From: Dallia pectoralis
Taxonomy: Eukaryota > Chordata > Actinopteri > Esociformes > Umbridae
Direction: 5' to 3'
DNA: 64,000 bases
Assembly: GCA_029465975.1 (NCBI GenBank)
Contig: CM055737.1
Coordinates: 22,322,077 to 22,386,076, forward strand
Part shown: positions 36,747 to 47,259 of the stretch, in pieces
Layout of the letters: each line of letters begins with the position of its first letter
Position numbering within the stretch: position 1 is the first letter of the stretch
Position numbers and translations under genes: made by a program
Notes under the pieces: generated by a model
Databases searched by the model: none
Seen by the model: the letters and a program-made list of their open reading frames with translations, nothing else
Told to the model about the DNA's origin: nothing

Positions 36747-37882
36747 ATGGGTAAGTTGTTTCTCTTGGTCTCTGCCGTTAGCATGTTAGACACTGCAATC
36801 AACAGCCACAGTTACATGTTAGCTAGCGTTAGCAAAGAAAGAATGCGTTAATTACAGCTGAATGAATGGGTAAGTTCTTTCTCTGGGTCTCTGTTTACAC
36901 GTTAGCATGTTACCTAGCGTTAGCGCGCTAGCTAGCGTTAGCAGTTTATAATGCTGTTTCAGTTTATGCTACTATGGTGCATGCAGCAGTGGTGTGTATT
37001 CATGAGTAATGACTGATATGTTTAACACATTGTATACTATGCATGTGCATGTAGCAGCAGTGTGTATTCATGATTAATGACTGATAGGTTTAACACATTG
37101 TATAATATGGTGCATGTAGCAGCAGTGTGTATTCATGAGTAATGACTGATAGGTTTAACACATTGCATACTATGGTGCATATGCAGCAGTGTGTATTCAT
37201 GAGTATTGACTGATAGGTTTAACCCATTGTATACTATGGTGCATGCAGCAGCAGTGTGTATTCAAGAGTAATGACTGATAGGTTTAACACATTGTATACT
37301 ATGGTGGTTTAACACATTGTATACTATGGTGCATGTAGCAGCAGTGTGTATTCATGAGTAATGACTGATAGGTTTTTATACATTGTATACTTGACAGGGA
37401 GGTATGAACCAGTCAATAAAAATAAGTACATATTAACTGAGAAGATTTAAACATGTGCTAAACTCCTGTCCATTGTACTGTCTTCTCTTTTTCACAGAGG
37501 TCACGGTGATAGGATAGGATGGAAAGGCCCAGGAAAAACATTTGAAGCCGGTGTGAAGCAAACCTTGCCCCCCCCACCAATGAACTATTACTGGTAATTT
37601 AATGTAAACTGTTGAGGGTTTCCCTTCTTTAAAGAAGGCTACCTGATGAGTCCATGTTTATTCTATAACAAATCAAAAGTCACTGCGTCAGGGCTGGCAG
37701 GAAAGTGATATGAGACAGGGGGCCTGTATGGTAACTTCCTGTTGAGCTTGACTGCCAGGTTAATACTAACTGTACGTTTATACAATACTAAAGCATGTGA
37801 ATTGTTGCTGCTTGCTCTCCCTCCCTTTAGGCATCCCCCCATTGCATACTATGGTGCTTGCAGCAGTAGTGTGTATTCATGA
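36747..37882 (+). CDS. Putative small four-exon gene, copy C (unknown function)
   Basis: Coding exons: 36747-36750 (ATG plus one base before gtaagt), 37398-37425, 37498-37593 and 37831-37882 with TGA. All splice signals match copy B. Exon 3 here has eight C in the proline run (four prolines), giving about 57 residues. A second exon-1-like block with the same ATG and donor lies at 36862-36869, so alternative first exons are possible. The promoter with CCAAT and GC boxes is intact, and I rate this, with copy F, as the best-preserved unit. Function unknown. Confidence 0.45.
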
Positions 37883-38805
37883 GTAATGACTGATAGGTTT
37901 AACACATTGCATACTATGGCGCAGCAGCAGCAGTGTCACCTCAGTTTGGCAGTTGATATCAGTACACAGTCGACTACGGGTGGCCGCAAGCACACATCAT
38001 CACAATTTCTGCAGAAATTGTACGCTATCTAGTTATGTGTGCTTGACTATGGTCAAGGACACATATTGTAATCTCACATATATATATTATTATTATTGAC
38101 TTGGTCAAGGACACATATTGTAATCTCACATATATATTATTATTATTATTATATCAATTTTTCCACCCCTACTCCTCCCACAGTTTTTGCACTAGATGGA
38201 CAAAAAAGGTGTCAAAATGTGCGTCCCGAACTCTATTTAGTTGGCATTGTTTTGTAGAAGGTTTCGTTATGTAGTTTACGAAATATTAACGATAATGTCG
38301 CTAATTAATCCCCATTGAAATACATTGACGGAATCTTCAAAACTAGAGTGTGAGAGCCCATTCAGCAGAAAATGTAGAGAACATTTGTAAACTGCTACTG
38401 CTGCCTGAGTTTCAACCCTTTACACACAAATGGCATATCAAAACGTTCATCTATTTGTGCTGTCACTCAAAATGTTCAAATATAAGCTGTAACATATATA
38501 TTTATTTCGTTATGTCCTTTTGTTTCCAACTTGCGCCTCCCCATAGACATCCATAGAAACGGTGATTTTCTCCACTCTAATTTGAAAGCGATTTTTGGTG
38601 TTTTTTTGTTCGTTTGTAAATTGTGATAGCGCCTACATTTCTGGGGTTACAGATACATGTTATACATCAAAATGTCCGCCTGGTTCTTAGGATTCTCATG
38701 ATGTAATTGTTTAAACTGTGTGAGTAAAACTCTGGTTAGTAGAGCTAAAAGTATACGACCATGCCTTTTGAAATTAGACCAGCATTTTCATTTTGATTGG
38801 CTAAA

Positions 38806-40140
38806 TAGTAGGAACATTCTGGAAGGGGCGGGGGGAGGAGGCAGCGCGCTCTGATATCGATGAGAACAGGTGTTCCTCCTGACAAAGGCATAGTTGCCTG
38901 GTTACAGACAAAGACTCTGCCTGCAATGAAGCGAATGAATGAATGGGTAAGTTCTTTCTCTGGGTCTCTGTTTACATGTTAGCATGTTAGCTAGCGTTAG
39001 CGCGCTAGCTAACGTTAGCATGTTAGCTAGCGTTAGCGCGCTAGCTAGCGTTAGCTACTACTTTAAGTGTATGCATACATTCAGACAGCCTGCAGCAAAT
39101 AGGAATGGATAGGTAAGTTATTTCTCTGGGTCTCTGTTTACACGTTAGCATGTTAGCTAGCGTTAGCGCGCTAGCTAGCGTTAGCATGTTAGCTAGCGTT
39201 AGCGCGCTAGCTAGCGTTAGCTACTACTGTAGTAATGAGTAATGACTGATAGGTTTAACACATTGTATACTATGGTGCTTGCAGCAGCAGTGTGTATTCA
39301 TGTGTAATGACTGATAGGTTTAACACATTGTATACTATGGTGCTTGCAGCAGTGTGTATGTATGAGTAATGACTGATAGGTTTAACACATTGGATACTAT
39401 GGTGCAGGTAGCAGCAGTGTGTATTCATGAGTAATGACGGATAGGTTTAACACATTTGTATACTATGGTGCATGCAGCAGCAGTGTGTATTCATGAGTAA
39501 TGACTGATAGGTTTAACACATTGCATACTATGGTGCATGCAGCAGCAGTGTGTATTCATGAGTAATGACTGATAGGTTTAACACATTTGTATACTATGGT
39601 GATTTAACACATTGTATACTATGGTGCATGTAGCAGCAGTGTGTATTCATGTGTAATGACTGATATGTTTAACACATTGTATACTATGGTGCATGTAGCA
39701 GCAGTGTGTATTCATGTGTAATGACTGATATGTTTAACACATTGTATACTATGGTGCTTACAGCAGTGTGTATTCATGAGTAATGACTGATAGGTTTAAC
39801 ACATTGTATACTATTGTGCATGCAGCAGCAGTGTGTATTCATGAGTAATGACTGATAGGTTTAACACATTGTATACTATTGTGCATGCAGCAGCAGTGTG
39901 TATTCATGAGTAATGACTGATAGGTTTAACACATTGTATACTATGGTGCTTACAGCAGTAGTGTGTATTCATGAGTAATGACTGATAGGTTTAACACATT
40001 GTATACTATTGTGCATGCAGCAGCAGTGTGTATTCATGAGTAATGACTGATAGGTTTAACACATCACATACTATGGTGCTTGCAGCAGCAGTGTGTATTC
40101 ATGAGTAATGACTGATAGGTTTAACACATTGCATACTACG
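38806..40140 (+). pseudogene. Small tandem gene unit D (coding exons 2-4 missing)
   Basis: This unit keeps the promoter (ATTGG at 38806, GC box at 38825) and exon 1 with ATG and gtaagt donor (about 38943-38946), plus a second donor-bearing block near 39105. The block with exons 2 and 3 and the intron after them is absent. In its place the 63-bp minisatellite is expanded to about 14 copies (39230-40140). This fits loss by recombination between the minisatellite copies that flank the exon block in other units. It cannot encode the protein. Confidence 0.6.
39230..40140 (+). repeat. Expanded 63-bp minisatellite, unit D
   Basis: About 14 tandem copies of the 63-bp unit, against five to seven plus the exon block in other units. 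Copies vary mainly at catgcagcagcag versus cttgcagcag and at cattgta versus cattgca. Confidence 0.92.
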
Positions 40141-40930
40141 GGTGCGCAGCAGCAGCAGTGTCACCTCAGTTTGGCAGTTGATATCAGTACGACTACGGGT
40201 GGCCGCAAGCACACATCATCACAATTTCTGCAGAAATTGTACGCTATCTAGTTATTATTATTATTATTATATCAATTTTGTCCCCCCTACTCCTCCCACA
40301 GTTTTTGCACTAGATGGACAAAAAGGTGTCAAAATGTGCGTCCCGAACTCTATTTAGTTGGCATTGTTTTGTAGAAGGTTTCGTTATGTAGTTTACGAAA
40401 TATTAACGATAATGTCGCTAATTAATCCCCATTGAAATACATTGACGGAATCTTCAAAACTAGAGTGTGAGAGCCCATTCAGCAGAAAATGTAGAGAACA
40501 TTTGTAAACTGCTACTGCTGCCTGAGTTTCAACCCTTTACACACAAATGGCATATCAAAACGTTCATCTATTTGTGCTGTCACTCAAAATGTTCAAATAT
40601 AAGCTGTAACATATATATTTATTTCGTTATGTCCTTTTGTTTCCAACTTGCGCCTCCCCATAGACATCCATAGAAACGGTGATTTTCTCCACTCTAATTT
40701 GAAAGCGATTTTTGGTGTTTTTTTGTTCGTTTGTAAATTGTGATAGCGCCTACATTTCTGGGGTTACAGATACATGTTATACATCAAAATGTCCGCCTGG
40801 TTCTTAGGATTCTCATGATGTAATTGTTTAAACTGTGTGAGTAAAACTCTGGTTAGTAGAGCTAAAAGTATACGACCATGTCTGAATCTTTTGAAATGAT
40901 AGACAGTGAAGCAGCATTTTCTGGTTGTTG

Positions 40931-40969
40931 ATTGGCTAAATAGTAGGAACATTCTGGAAGGGGCGGGGG
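40931..40969 (+). promoter_or_regulatory. Inverted CCAAT box and GC box of copy E
   Basis: ATTGG at 40931-40935 and GGGGCGGGGG at 40960-40969, about 125 bp upstream of the exon 1 ATG of copy E. Confidence 0.45.
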
Positions 40970-41093
40970 AAGGAGGCAGCGCGCTCTGATATCGATGAGA
41001 ACAGCTGGTCCTCCTGACAAAGGCATAGCTGCCAGGCAACAGCCACAGACACTGCAATCAACAGCCACAGAGCAATCCTGAAAGAATGAATGA

Positions 41094-42160
41094 ATGGGTA
41101 AGTTCTTTCTCTGGGTCTCTGTTTACACGTTAGCATGTTAGCAGCGTTAGCATGTTAGCTAGCTAACGTTAGCATGTTAGCTAGCGTTAGCATGCTAGCT
41201 AGCGTTAGCTACTACTTTAAGTTATACATTCAGACAGCCTGCAGCAATGAATTAGGTAAGTTCTTTCTCTGGGTCTCTGTTTACACGTTAGCATGCTACT
41301 AGCTAGCGTTAGCATGCAGCTAGTAGCGTTGTATTCATGAGTAATGACTGATATGTTTAACACATTGTATACTATGGTGCATGTAGCAGCAGTGTGTATT
41401 CATGATTAATGACTGATAGGTTTAACACATTGTATACTATGGTGCATGTAGCAGCAGTGTGTATTCATGAGTAATGACTGATAGGTTTAACCCATTGCAT
41501 ACTATGGTGCATGTAGCTGTAGTGTGTATTCATGAGTAATGACTGATAGGTTTAACACATTGTATACTATGGTGGTTTAACACATTGTATACTATGGTGC
41601 ATGTAGCAGCAGTGTGTATTCATGAGTAATGACTGATAGGTTTTTATACATTGTATACTTGACAGGGAGGTATGAACCAGTCAATAAAAATAAGTACATA
41701 TTAACTGAGAAGATTTAAACATGTGCTAAACTCCTGTCCATTGTACTGTCTTCTCTTTTTCACAGAGGTCACGGTGATAGGATAGGATGGAAAGGCCCAG
41801 GAAAAACATTTGAAGCCGGTGTGAAGCAAACCTTGCCCCCCCCACCAATGAACTATTACTGGTAATTTCATGTAAACTGTTGAGGGTTTCCCTTCTTTAA
41901 AGAAGGCTACCTGATGAGTCCATGTTTATTCTATAACAAATCAAAAGTCACTGCGTCAGGGCTGGCAGGAAAGTGATATGAGACAGGGGGCCTGTATGGT
42001 AACTTCCTGTTGAGCTTGACTGCCAGGTTAATACTAACTACGTTTATACAATACTAAAGCATGTGAATTGTTGCTGCTTGCTCTCCCTCCCTTTAGGCAT
42101 CCCCCATTGCATACTATGGTGCTTGCAGCAGTAGTGTGTATTCATGAGTAATGACTGATA
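41094..42160 (+). pseudogene. Small tandem gene, copy E (frameshift in last exon)
   Basis: Exon 1 (41094-41097), exon 2 (41666-41693) and exon 3 (41766-41861) match the intact copies. In exon 4 (from 42097) the C run after gcat has five C instead of six, so the frame shifts and ends in a different tail with a stop at about 42147. The last dozen or so residues are changed. This could be a true mutation or a homopolymer sequencing error, since only one base is involved. Confidence 0.45.
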
Positions 42161-43006
42161 GGTTTAACACATTGCATACTATGGCGCAGCAGCAGCAGTG
42201 TCACCTCAGTTTGGCAGTTGATATCAGTACACAGTCGACTACGGGTGGCCGCAAGCACACATCACACATCATCACAATTTCTGCAGATTATTGTGACAGT
42301 CAAGGACACGCTATCTAGTTATTATTATTATTATTATTATTATTATATCAATTTTGTCCCCGCCTACTCCTCCCACAGTTTTTGCACTAGATGGACAAAA
42401 AAGGTGTCAAAATGTGCGTCCCGAACTCTATTTAGTTGGCATTGTTTTGTAGAAGGTTTCGTTATGTAGTTTACGAAATATTAACGATAATGTCGCTAAT
42501 TAATCCCCATTGAAATACATTGACGGAATCTTCAAAACTAGAGTGTGAGAGCCCATTCAGCAGAAAATGTAGAGAACATTTGTAAACTGCTACTGCTGCC
42601 TGAGTTTCAACCCTTTACACACAAATGGCATATCAAAACGTTCATCTATTTGTGCTGTCACTCAAAATGTTCAAATATAAGCTGTAACATATATATTTAT
42701 TTCGTTATGTCCTTTTGTTTCCAACTTGCGCCTCCCCATAGACATCCATAGAAACGGTGATTTTCTCCACTCTAATTTGAAAGCGATTTTTGGTGTTTTT
42801 TGTTCGTTTGTAAATTGTGATAGCGCCTACATTTCGGGGTTACAGATACATGTTATACATCAAAATGTCCGCCTGGGTCTTAGGATTCTCATGGTGTAAT
42901 TGTTTAAACTGTGTGATTAAAACTCTGGTTAGTAGAGCTAAAAGTATACGACCATGTCTGAATCTTTTGAAATGATAGACAGTGAAGCAGCATTTTCTGG
43001 TTGTTG

Positions 43007-43423
43007 ATTGGCTAAATAGTAGGAACATTCTGGAAGGGGCGGGGGGAAGGAGGCAGCGCGCTCTGATATCGATGAGAACAGCTGGTCCTCCTGACAAAGG
43101 CATAGCTGCCAGGCAACAGCCACAGACACTGCAATCAACAGCCACAGACATATCCTGCTGCGATTTTTGGTGTTTTTTTGTTCGTTTGTAAATTGTGATA
43201 GCGCCTACATTTCTGGGGTTACAGATACATGTTATACATCAAAATGTCCGCCTGGTTCTTAGGATTCTCATGATGTAATTGTTTAAACTGTGTGAGTAAA
43301 ACTCTGGTTAGTAGAGCTAAAAGTATACGACCATGTCTGAATCTTTTGAAATGATAGACAGTGAAGCAGCATTTTCTGGTTGTTGATTGGCTAAATAGTA
43401 GGAACATTCTGGAAGGGGCGGGG
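43007..43423 (+). promoter_or_regulatory. Duplicated CCAAT/GC-box promoter block of copy F
   Basis: The promoter block occurs twice in this unit: ATTGG at 43007 with a GC box at about 43036, and ATTGG at 43386 with GGGGCGGGG at 43415-43423. The duplicated segment is about 380 bp (roughly 42780-43160 repeated at 43160-43540). The second block lies about 135 bp before the exon 1 ATG. The same duplication is seen in the left-most unit (32040-32700). Confidence 0.5.
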
Positions 43424-43555
43424 GGGAGGAGGCAGCGCGCTCTGATATCGATGAGAACAGGTGTTCCTCCTGACAAAGGCATAGTTGCCTGGCCACAGCC
43501 AAATACACTGCCAGGCAACAGCCACAGACATATGCCTGCAGCAATCAAAGAATGA

Positions 43556-44669
43556 ATGGGTAAGTTGTTTCTCTTGGTCTCTGTTTACACGTTAGCATGT
43601 TAGCTAGCGTTAGCATGTTAGCTAGCGTTAGCGCGCTAGCTAACGTTAGCATGTTAGCTAACGTTAGCATGTTAGCTAGCGTTAGCGCGCTAGCTAGCGT
43701 TAGCTACAGCTGCAGCATGAATGAATTGGTAAGTTCTTTCTCTGGGTCTCTGTTTACACGTTAGCATGTTACCTAGCGTTAGCGCGCTAGCTAGCGTTAG
43801 CAGTTTATAATGCTGTTTCATATGCTACTATGGTGCATGCAGCAGTAGTGTGTATTCATGAGTAATGACTGATATGTTTAACACATTGTATACTATGGTG
43901 CATGTAGCAGCAGTGTGTATTCATGATTAATGACTGATAGGTTTAACACATTGTATAATATGGTGCATGTAGCAGCAGTGTGTATTCATGAGTAATGACT
44001 GATAGGTTTAACCCATTGCATACTATGGTGCTTGCAGCAGTAGTGTGTATTCAAGAGTAATGACTGATAGGTTTAACACATTGTATACTATGGTGGTTTA
44101 ACACATTGTATACTATGGTGCATGTAGCAGCAGTGTGTATTCATGAGTAATGACTGATAGGTTTTTATACATTGTATACTTGACAGGGAGGTATGAACCA
44201 GTCAATAAAAATAAGTACATATTAACTGAGAAGATTTAAACATGTGCTAAACTCCTGTCCATTGTACTGTCTTCTCTTTTTCACAGAGGTCACGGTGATA
44301 GGATAGGATGGAAAGGCCCAGGAAAAACATTTGAAGCCGGTGTGAAGCAAACCTTGCCCCCCCCACCAATGAACTATTACTGGTAATTTAATGTAAACTG
44401 TTGAGGGTTTCCCTTCTTTAAAGAAGGCTACCTGATGAGTCCATGTTTATTCTATAACAAATCAAAAGTCACTGCGTCAGGGCTGGCAGGAAAGTGATAT
44501 GAGACAGGGGGCCTGTATGGTAACTTCCTGTTGAGCTTGACTGCCAGGTTAATACTAACTACGTTTATACAATACTAAAGCATGTGAATTGTTGCTGCTT
44601 GCTCTCCCTCCCTTTAGGCATCCCCCCATTGCATACTATGGTGCTTGCAGCAGTAGTGTGTATTCATGA
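43556..44669 (+). CDS. Putative small four-exon gene, copy F (unknown function)
   Basis: Coding exons: 43556-43559, 44187-44214, 44287-44382 and 44628-44669, with TGA at 44667. Splice sites and frame are the same as in copy C, and the predicted 57-residue protein is identical apart from sequence read by eye. It sits behind a doubled promoter block. The first intron contains GTTAGC-type short palindromic repeats and the 63-bp minisatellite, as in the other copies. Product unknown: basic, glycine- and lysine-rich in the first half (GHGDRIGWKGPGK), with tyrosines and prolines in the second. Confidence 0.45.
43590..43810 (+). repeat. GTTAGC/GCTAGC short repeat in the first intron
   Basis: Tandem gttagcatgttagctagc and gcgctagctaacgttagc motifs, strongly self-complementary through GCTAGC. 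Equivalent blocks lie at about 32735-32770, 34660-34770, 36895-36940, 38975-39055, 39145-39225 and 41125-41215. Confidence 0.85.
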
Positions 44670-45036
44670 GTAATGACTGATAGGTTTAACACATTGCATA
44701 CTATGGCGCAGCAGCAGCAGTGTCACCTCAGTTTGGCAGTTGATATCAGTACACAGTCGACTACGGGTGGCCGCAAGCACACATCATCACAATTTCTGCA
44801 GAAATTGTACGCTATCTAGTTATTATTATTATTATTATATCACTTTTGTCCACCCCTACTCCTCCCACAGTTTTTGCACTAGATGGACAAAAAAGGTGTC
44901 AAAATGTGCGTCCCGAACTCTATTTAGTTGGCATTGTTTTGTAGAAGGTTTCGTTATGTAGTTTACGAAATATTAACGATAATGTCGCTAATTAATCCCC
45001 ATTGAAATACATTGACAGAATCTTCAAAACTAGAGT

Positions 45037-45487
45037 GTGAGAGCCCATTCAGCAGAAAATGTAGAGAACATTTGTAAACTGCTACTGCTGCCTGAGTTTC
45101 AACCCTTTACACACAAATGGCATATCAAAACGTTCATCTATTTGTGCTGTCACTCAAAATGTTCAAATATAAGCTGTAACATATATATTTATTTCGTTAT
45201 GTCCTTTTGTTTCCAACTTGCGCCTCCCCATAGACATCCATAGAAACGGTGATTTTCTCCACTCTAATTTGAAAGCGATTTTTGGTGTTTTTTTGTTCGT
45301 TTGTAAATTGTGATAGCGCCTACATTTCTGGGGTTACAGATACATGTTATACATCAAAATGTCCGCCTGGTTCTTAGGATTCTCATGATGTAATTGTTTA
45401 AACTGTGTGAGTAAAACTCTGGTTAGTAGAGCTAAAAGTATACGACCATGTCTGAATCTTTTGAAATGATAGACAGTGAAGCAGCAT
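45037..45487 (+). repeat. Truncated last unit of the 2.1-kb array
   Basis: Head and start of the promoter block are present up to gacagtgaagcagcat at 45487, then the sequence switches to the neighbouring repeat family (ccattgtccaaatattttgc). The CCAAT and GC boxes and all exons are missing. Confidence 0.85.
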
Positions 45488-47250
45488 CCATTGTCCAAAT
45501 ATTTTGCATGTATTTTCATGCACACACTACACATTTCTGTCACCAGAGGATGATATCGTTGCCGTGCCACGTTATCCCTCACACTACCCTCGGGTCCCGG
45601 CGACCCGAGCGTAGGATTCCCCTCACTCCCGCCGTCCTCGGGTCAACCTGTGTAACCCTAACGCGGCCCCCGCTGTCTTCGGGTCTCTGAAACACGTTCT
45701 CCTCCCAGCTGTACTCGGGTCCCGGGAAACACAAGCTCTTTTTGCCCTGCTCGCTGACCTCTGGGCTCGATTTTTATCGCGCGACATCTAAACCCCACCT
45801 TGAATTTGTGACCGTGTAGCATGTACTACGATACTGAAACTGAATAAATCTGAATAGCTGTGCAACCAGTTCACTTTGTCTCTATCCGTGTCTCCGTAAT
45901 GATTAGGCAAGACATACAGCGTATCGTTTCACCAATGCGATCTGTGAAAAAAGACCCAGAGACGTGTGAACGCAGTGCGAGAATACTTTTTGTATGTGGC
46001 AGCACACAGCCCTGGGAAGCAGAATGGTCCATTGTCCCAAGATTTTGCATGTATTTTCATGGCACGCACTACACATTTCTGTCACCAGAGGATGACATCG
46101 TTGCCGTGCCACCGTTATCCCTCCCACTACCCTCGGGTCCCGGCGACCCGAGCGTAGGATTCCCCTCACTCCCGCCGTCCTCGGGTCAACCTGTGTAACC
46201 CTAACGCGGCCCCCGCTGTCTTCGGGTCTCTGAAACACGTTCTCCTCCCAGCTGTACTCGGGTCCCGGGAAACACAAGCTCTTTTTTTACCCTGCTCGCT
46301 GACCTCTGGGCTCAGAAACACACTGTCCCTGGCCTTTCCCCTGTCTTTGGGTGTCAGAATCACGTTCCCCTCCCAGCTGTACTCGGCTCCCGGAAACACA
46401 AACTCTTTTTGCCGTGCTCTGCCCTCTGGTCTCAGAAACACACTGTCCTTCGCTATCGCCGCTGTCTTTGGGTGTCAGAAACACGTTCTCCTCCCAGATG
46501 TACTCGTGTCCCGGAAACATAAGCTCTTTTTACCCTGCTCGCTGACCTCTGGGCTCAGAAACACACTGTCCCTGGCCTTTCCCCCTGTCTTTGGGTGTCA
46601 GAAACACGTTCTCCTCCCAGCTGTACTCGTCCCCGGGAAACACAAGCTCTTTTTACCCTGCTCGCTGACCTCTGGGCTCAGAAACACACTGTCCCTGGCC
46701 TTTCCCCTGTCTTTGGGTGTCAGAAACACGTTCTCCTCCCAGCTGTACTCGCTCCCGGAAACACAAGCTCTTTTTTGCCCTGCTCGCTGACCTCTGGGCT
46801 CAGAAACACACTGTCCCTGGCCTTTCGCCGCTGTCTTTGGGTGTCAGAAACACGTTCTCCTCCCAGATGTACTCGTCTCCCGGGAAACATAAGCTCCACC
46901 CTGCTCGCTGACCTCTGGGCTCAGAAACACACTGTCCTGGCCTTTCCCCTGTCTTTGGGTGTCAGAAACACGTTCTCCTCCCAGATGTACTCGTGTCCCG
47001 GGAAACATAAGCTCTTTTTTTACCCTGCTCGCTGACCTCTGGGCTCAGAAACACACTGTCCCTGGCCTTTCCCCCTGTCTTTGGGTGTCAGAAACACGTT
47101 CTCCTCCCAGCTGTACTAGGGTGACCGGGAAACACAAGCTCTTTTTGCCCTGCTCGCTGACCTCTGGGCTCAGAAACACACTGTCCCTGGCCTTTCCCCC
47201 TGTCTTTGGGTGTCAGAATAGATGGACACGTTCTCCTACCAGCTGTACTC
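45488..47250 (+). repeat. ~123-bp tandem array, left block, with a 540-bp duplication
   Basis: From about 46250 to 47250, eight units of about 122-126 bp repeat ctgtactcg...gaaacacaagctcttttt, then gacctctgggctcagaaaca, cactgtccctggcctttccc and tgtctttgggtgtcag. To the left, about 45488-45766 and 46029-46313 are near-identical ~280-bp copies about 540 bp apart, separated by a unique piece. Overlapping frames of up to 150 codons are open because the unit is repeated, not because of coding. Confidence 0.88.
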
Positions 47251-47259
47251 GGCTGCAAA

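Larger units (their letters stand above)
31340..45487 (+). repeat. ~2.1-kb tandem array, about six plus-strand units
   Basis: A conserved 400-bp head (gagagcccattcagcagaaa and following) recurs at about 34011, 36125, 38356, 40473, 42551 and 45043, giving spacings of 2114, 2231, 2117, 2078 and 2492 bp. A partial unit lies to the left. Each unit runs: head, promoter-like block, GTTAGC-rich short repeats, 63-bp minisatellite, exon block, more minisatellite, a (TTA)n run, then the next head. Copies are nearly identical, so amplification or homogenisation was recent. The last unit breaks at 45487, where it joins the 123-bp repeat family. Confidence 0.92.

Noticed and set aside
32109..43548. Minus-strand frames of 97-128 codons through the promoter blocks of the 2.1-kb array
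   Set aside because: They run antisense across the CCAAT/GC-box region, differ in frame from copy to copy, and show no domain. They are shadows of conserved promoter DNA.
46347..47035. Several frames of about 150 codons in the 123-bp array
   Set aside because: The same repeat is open in more than one frame on the plus strand and also on the minus strand, which is typical of satellite DNA and not of selection on one protein.
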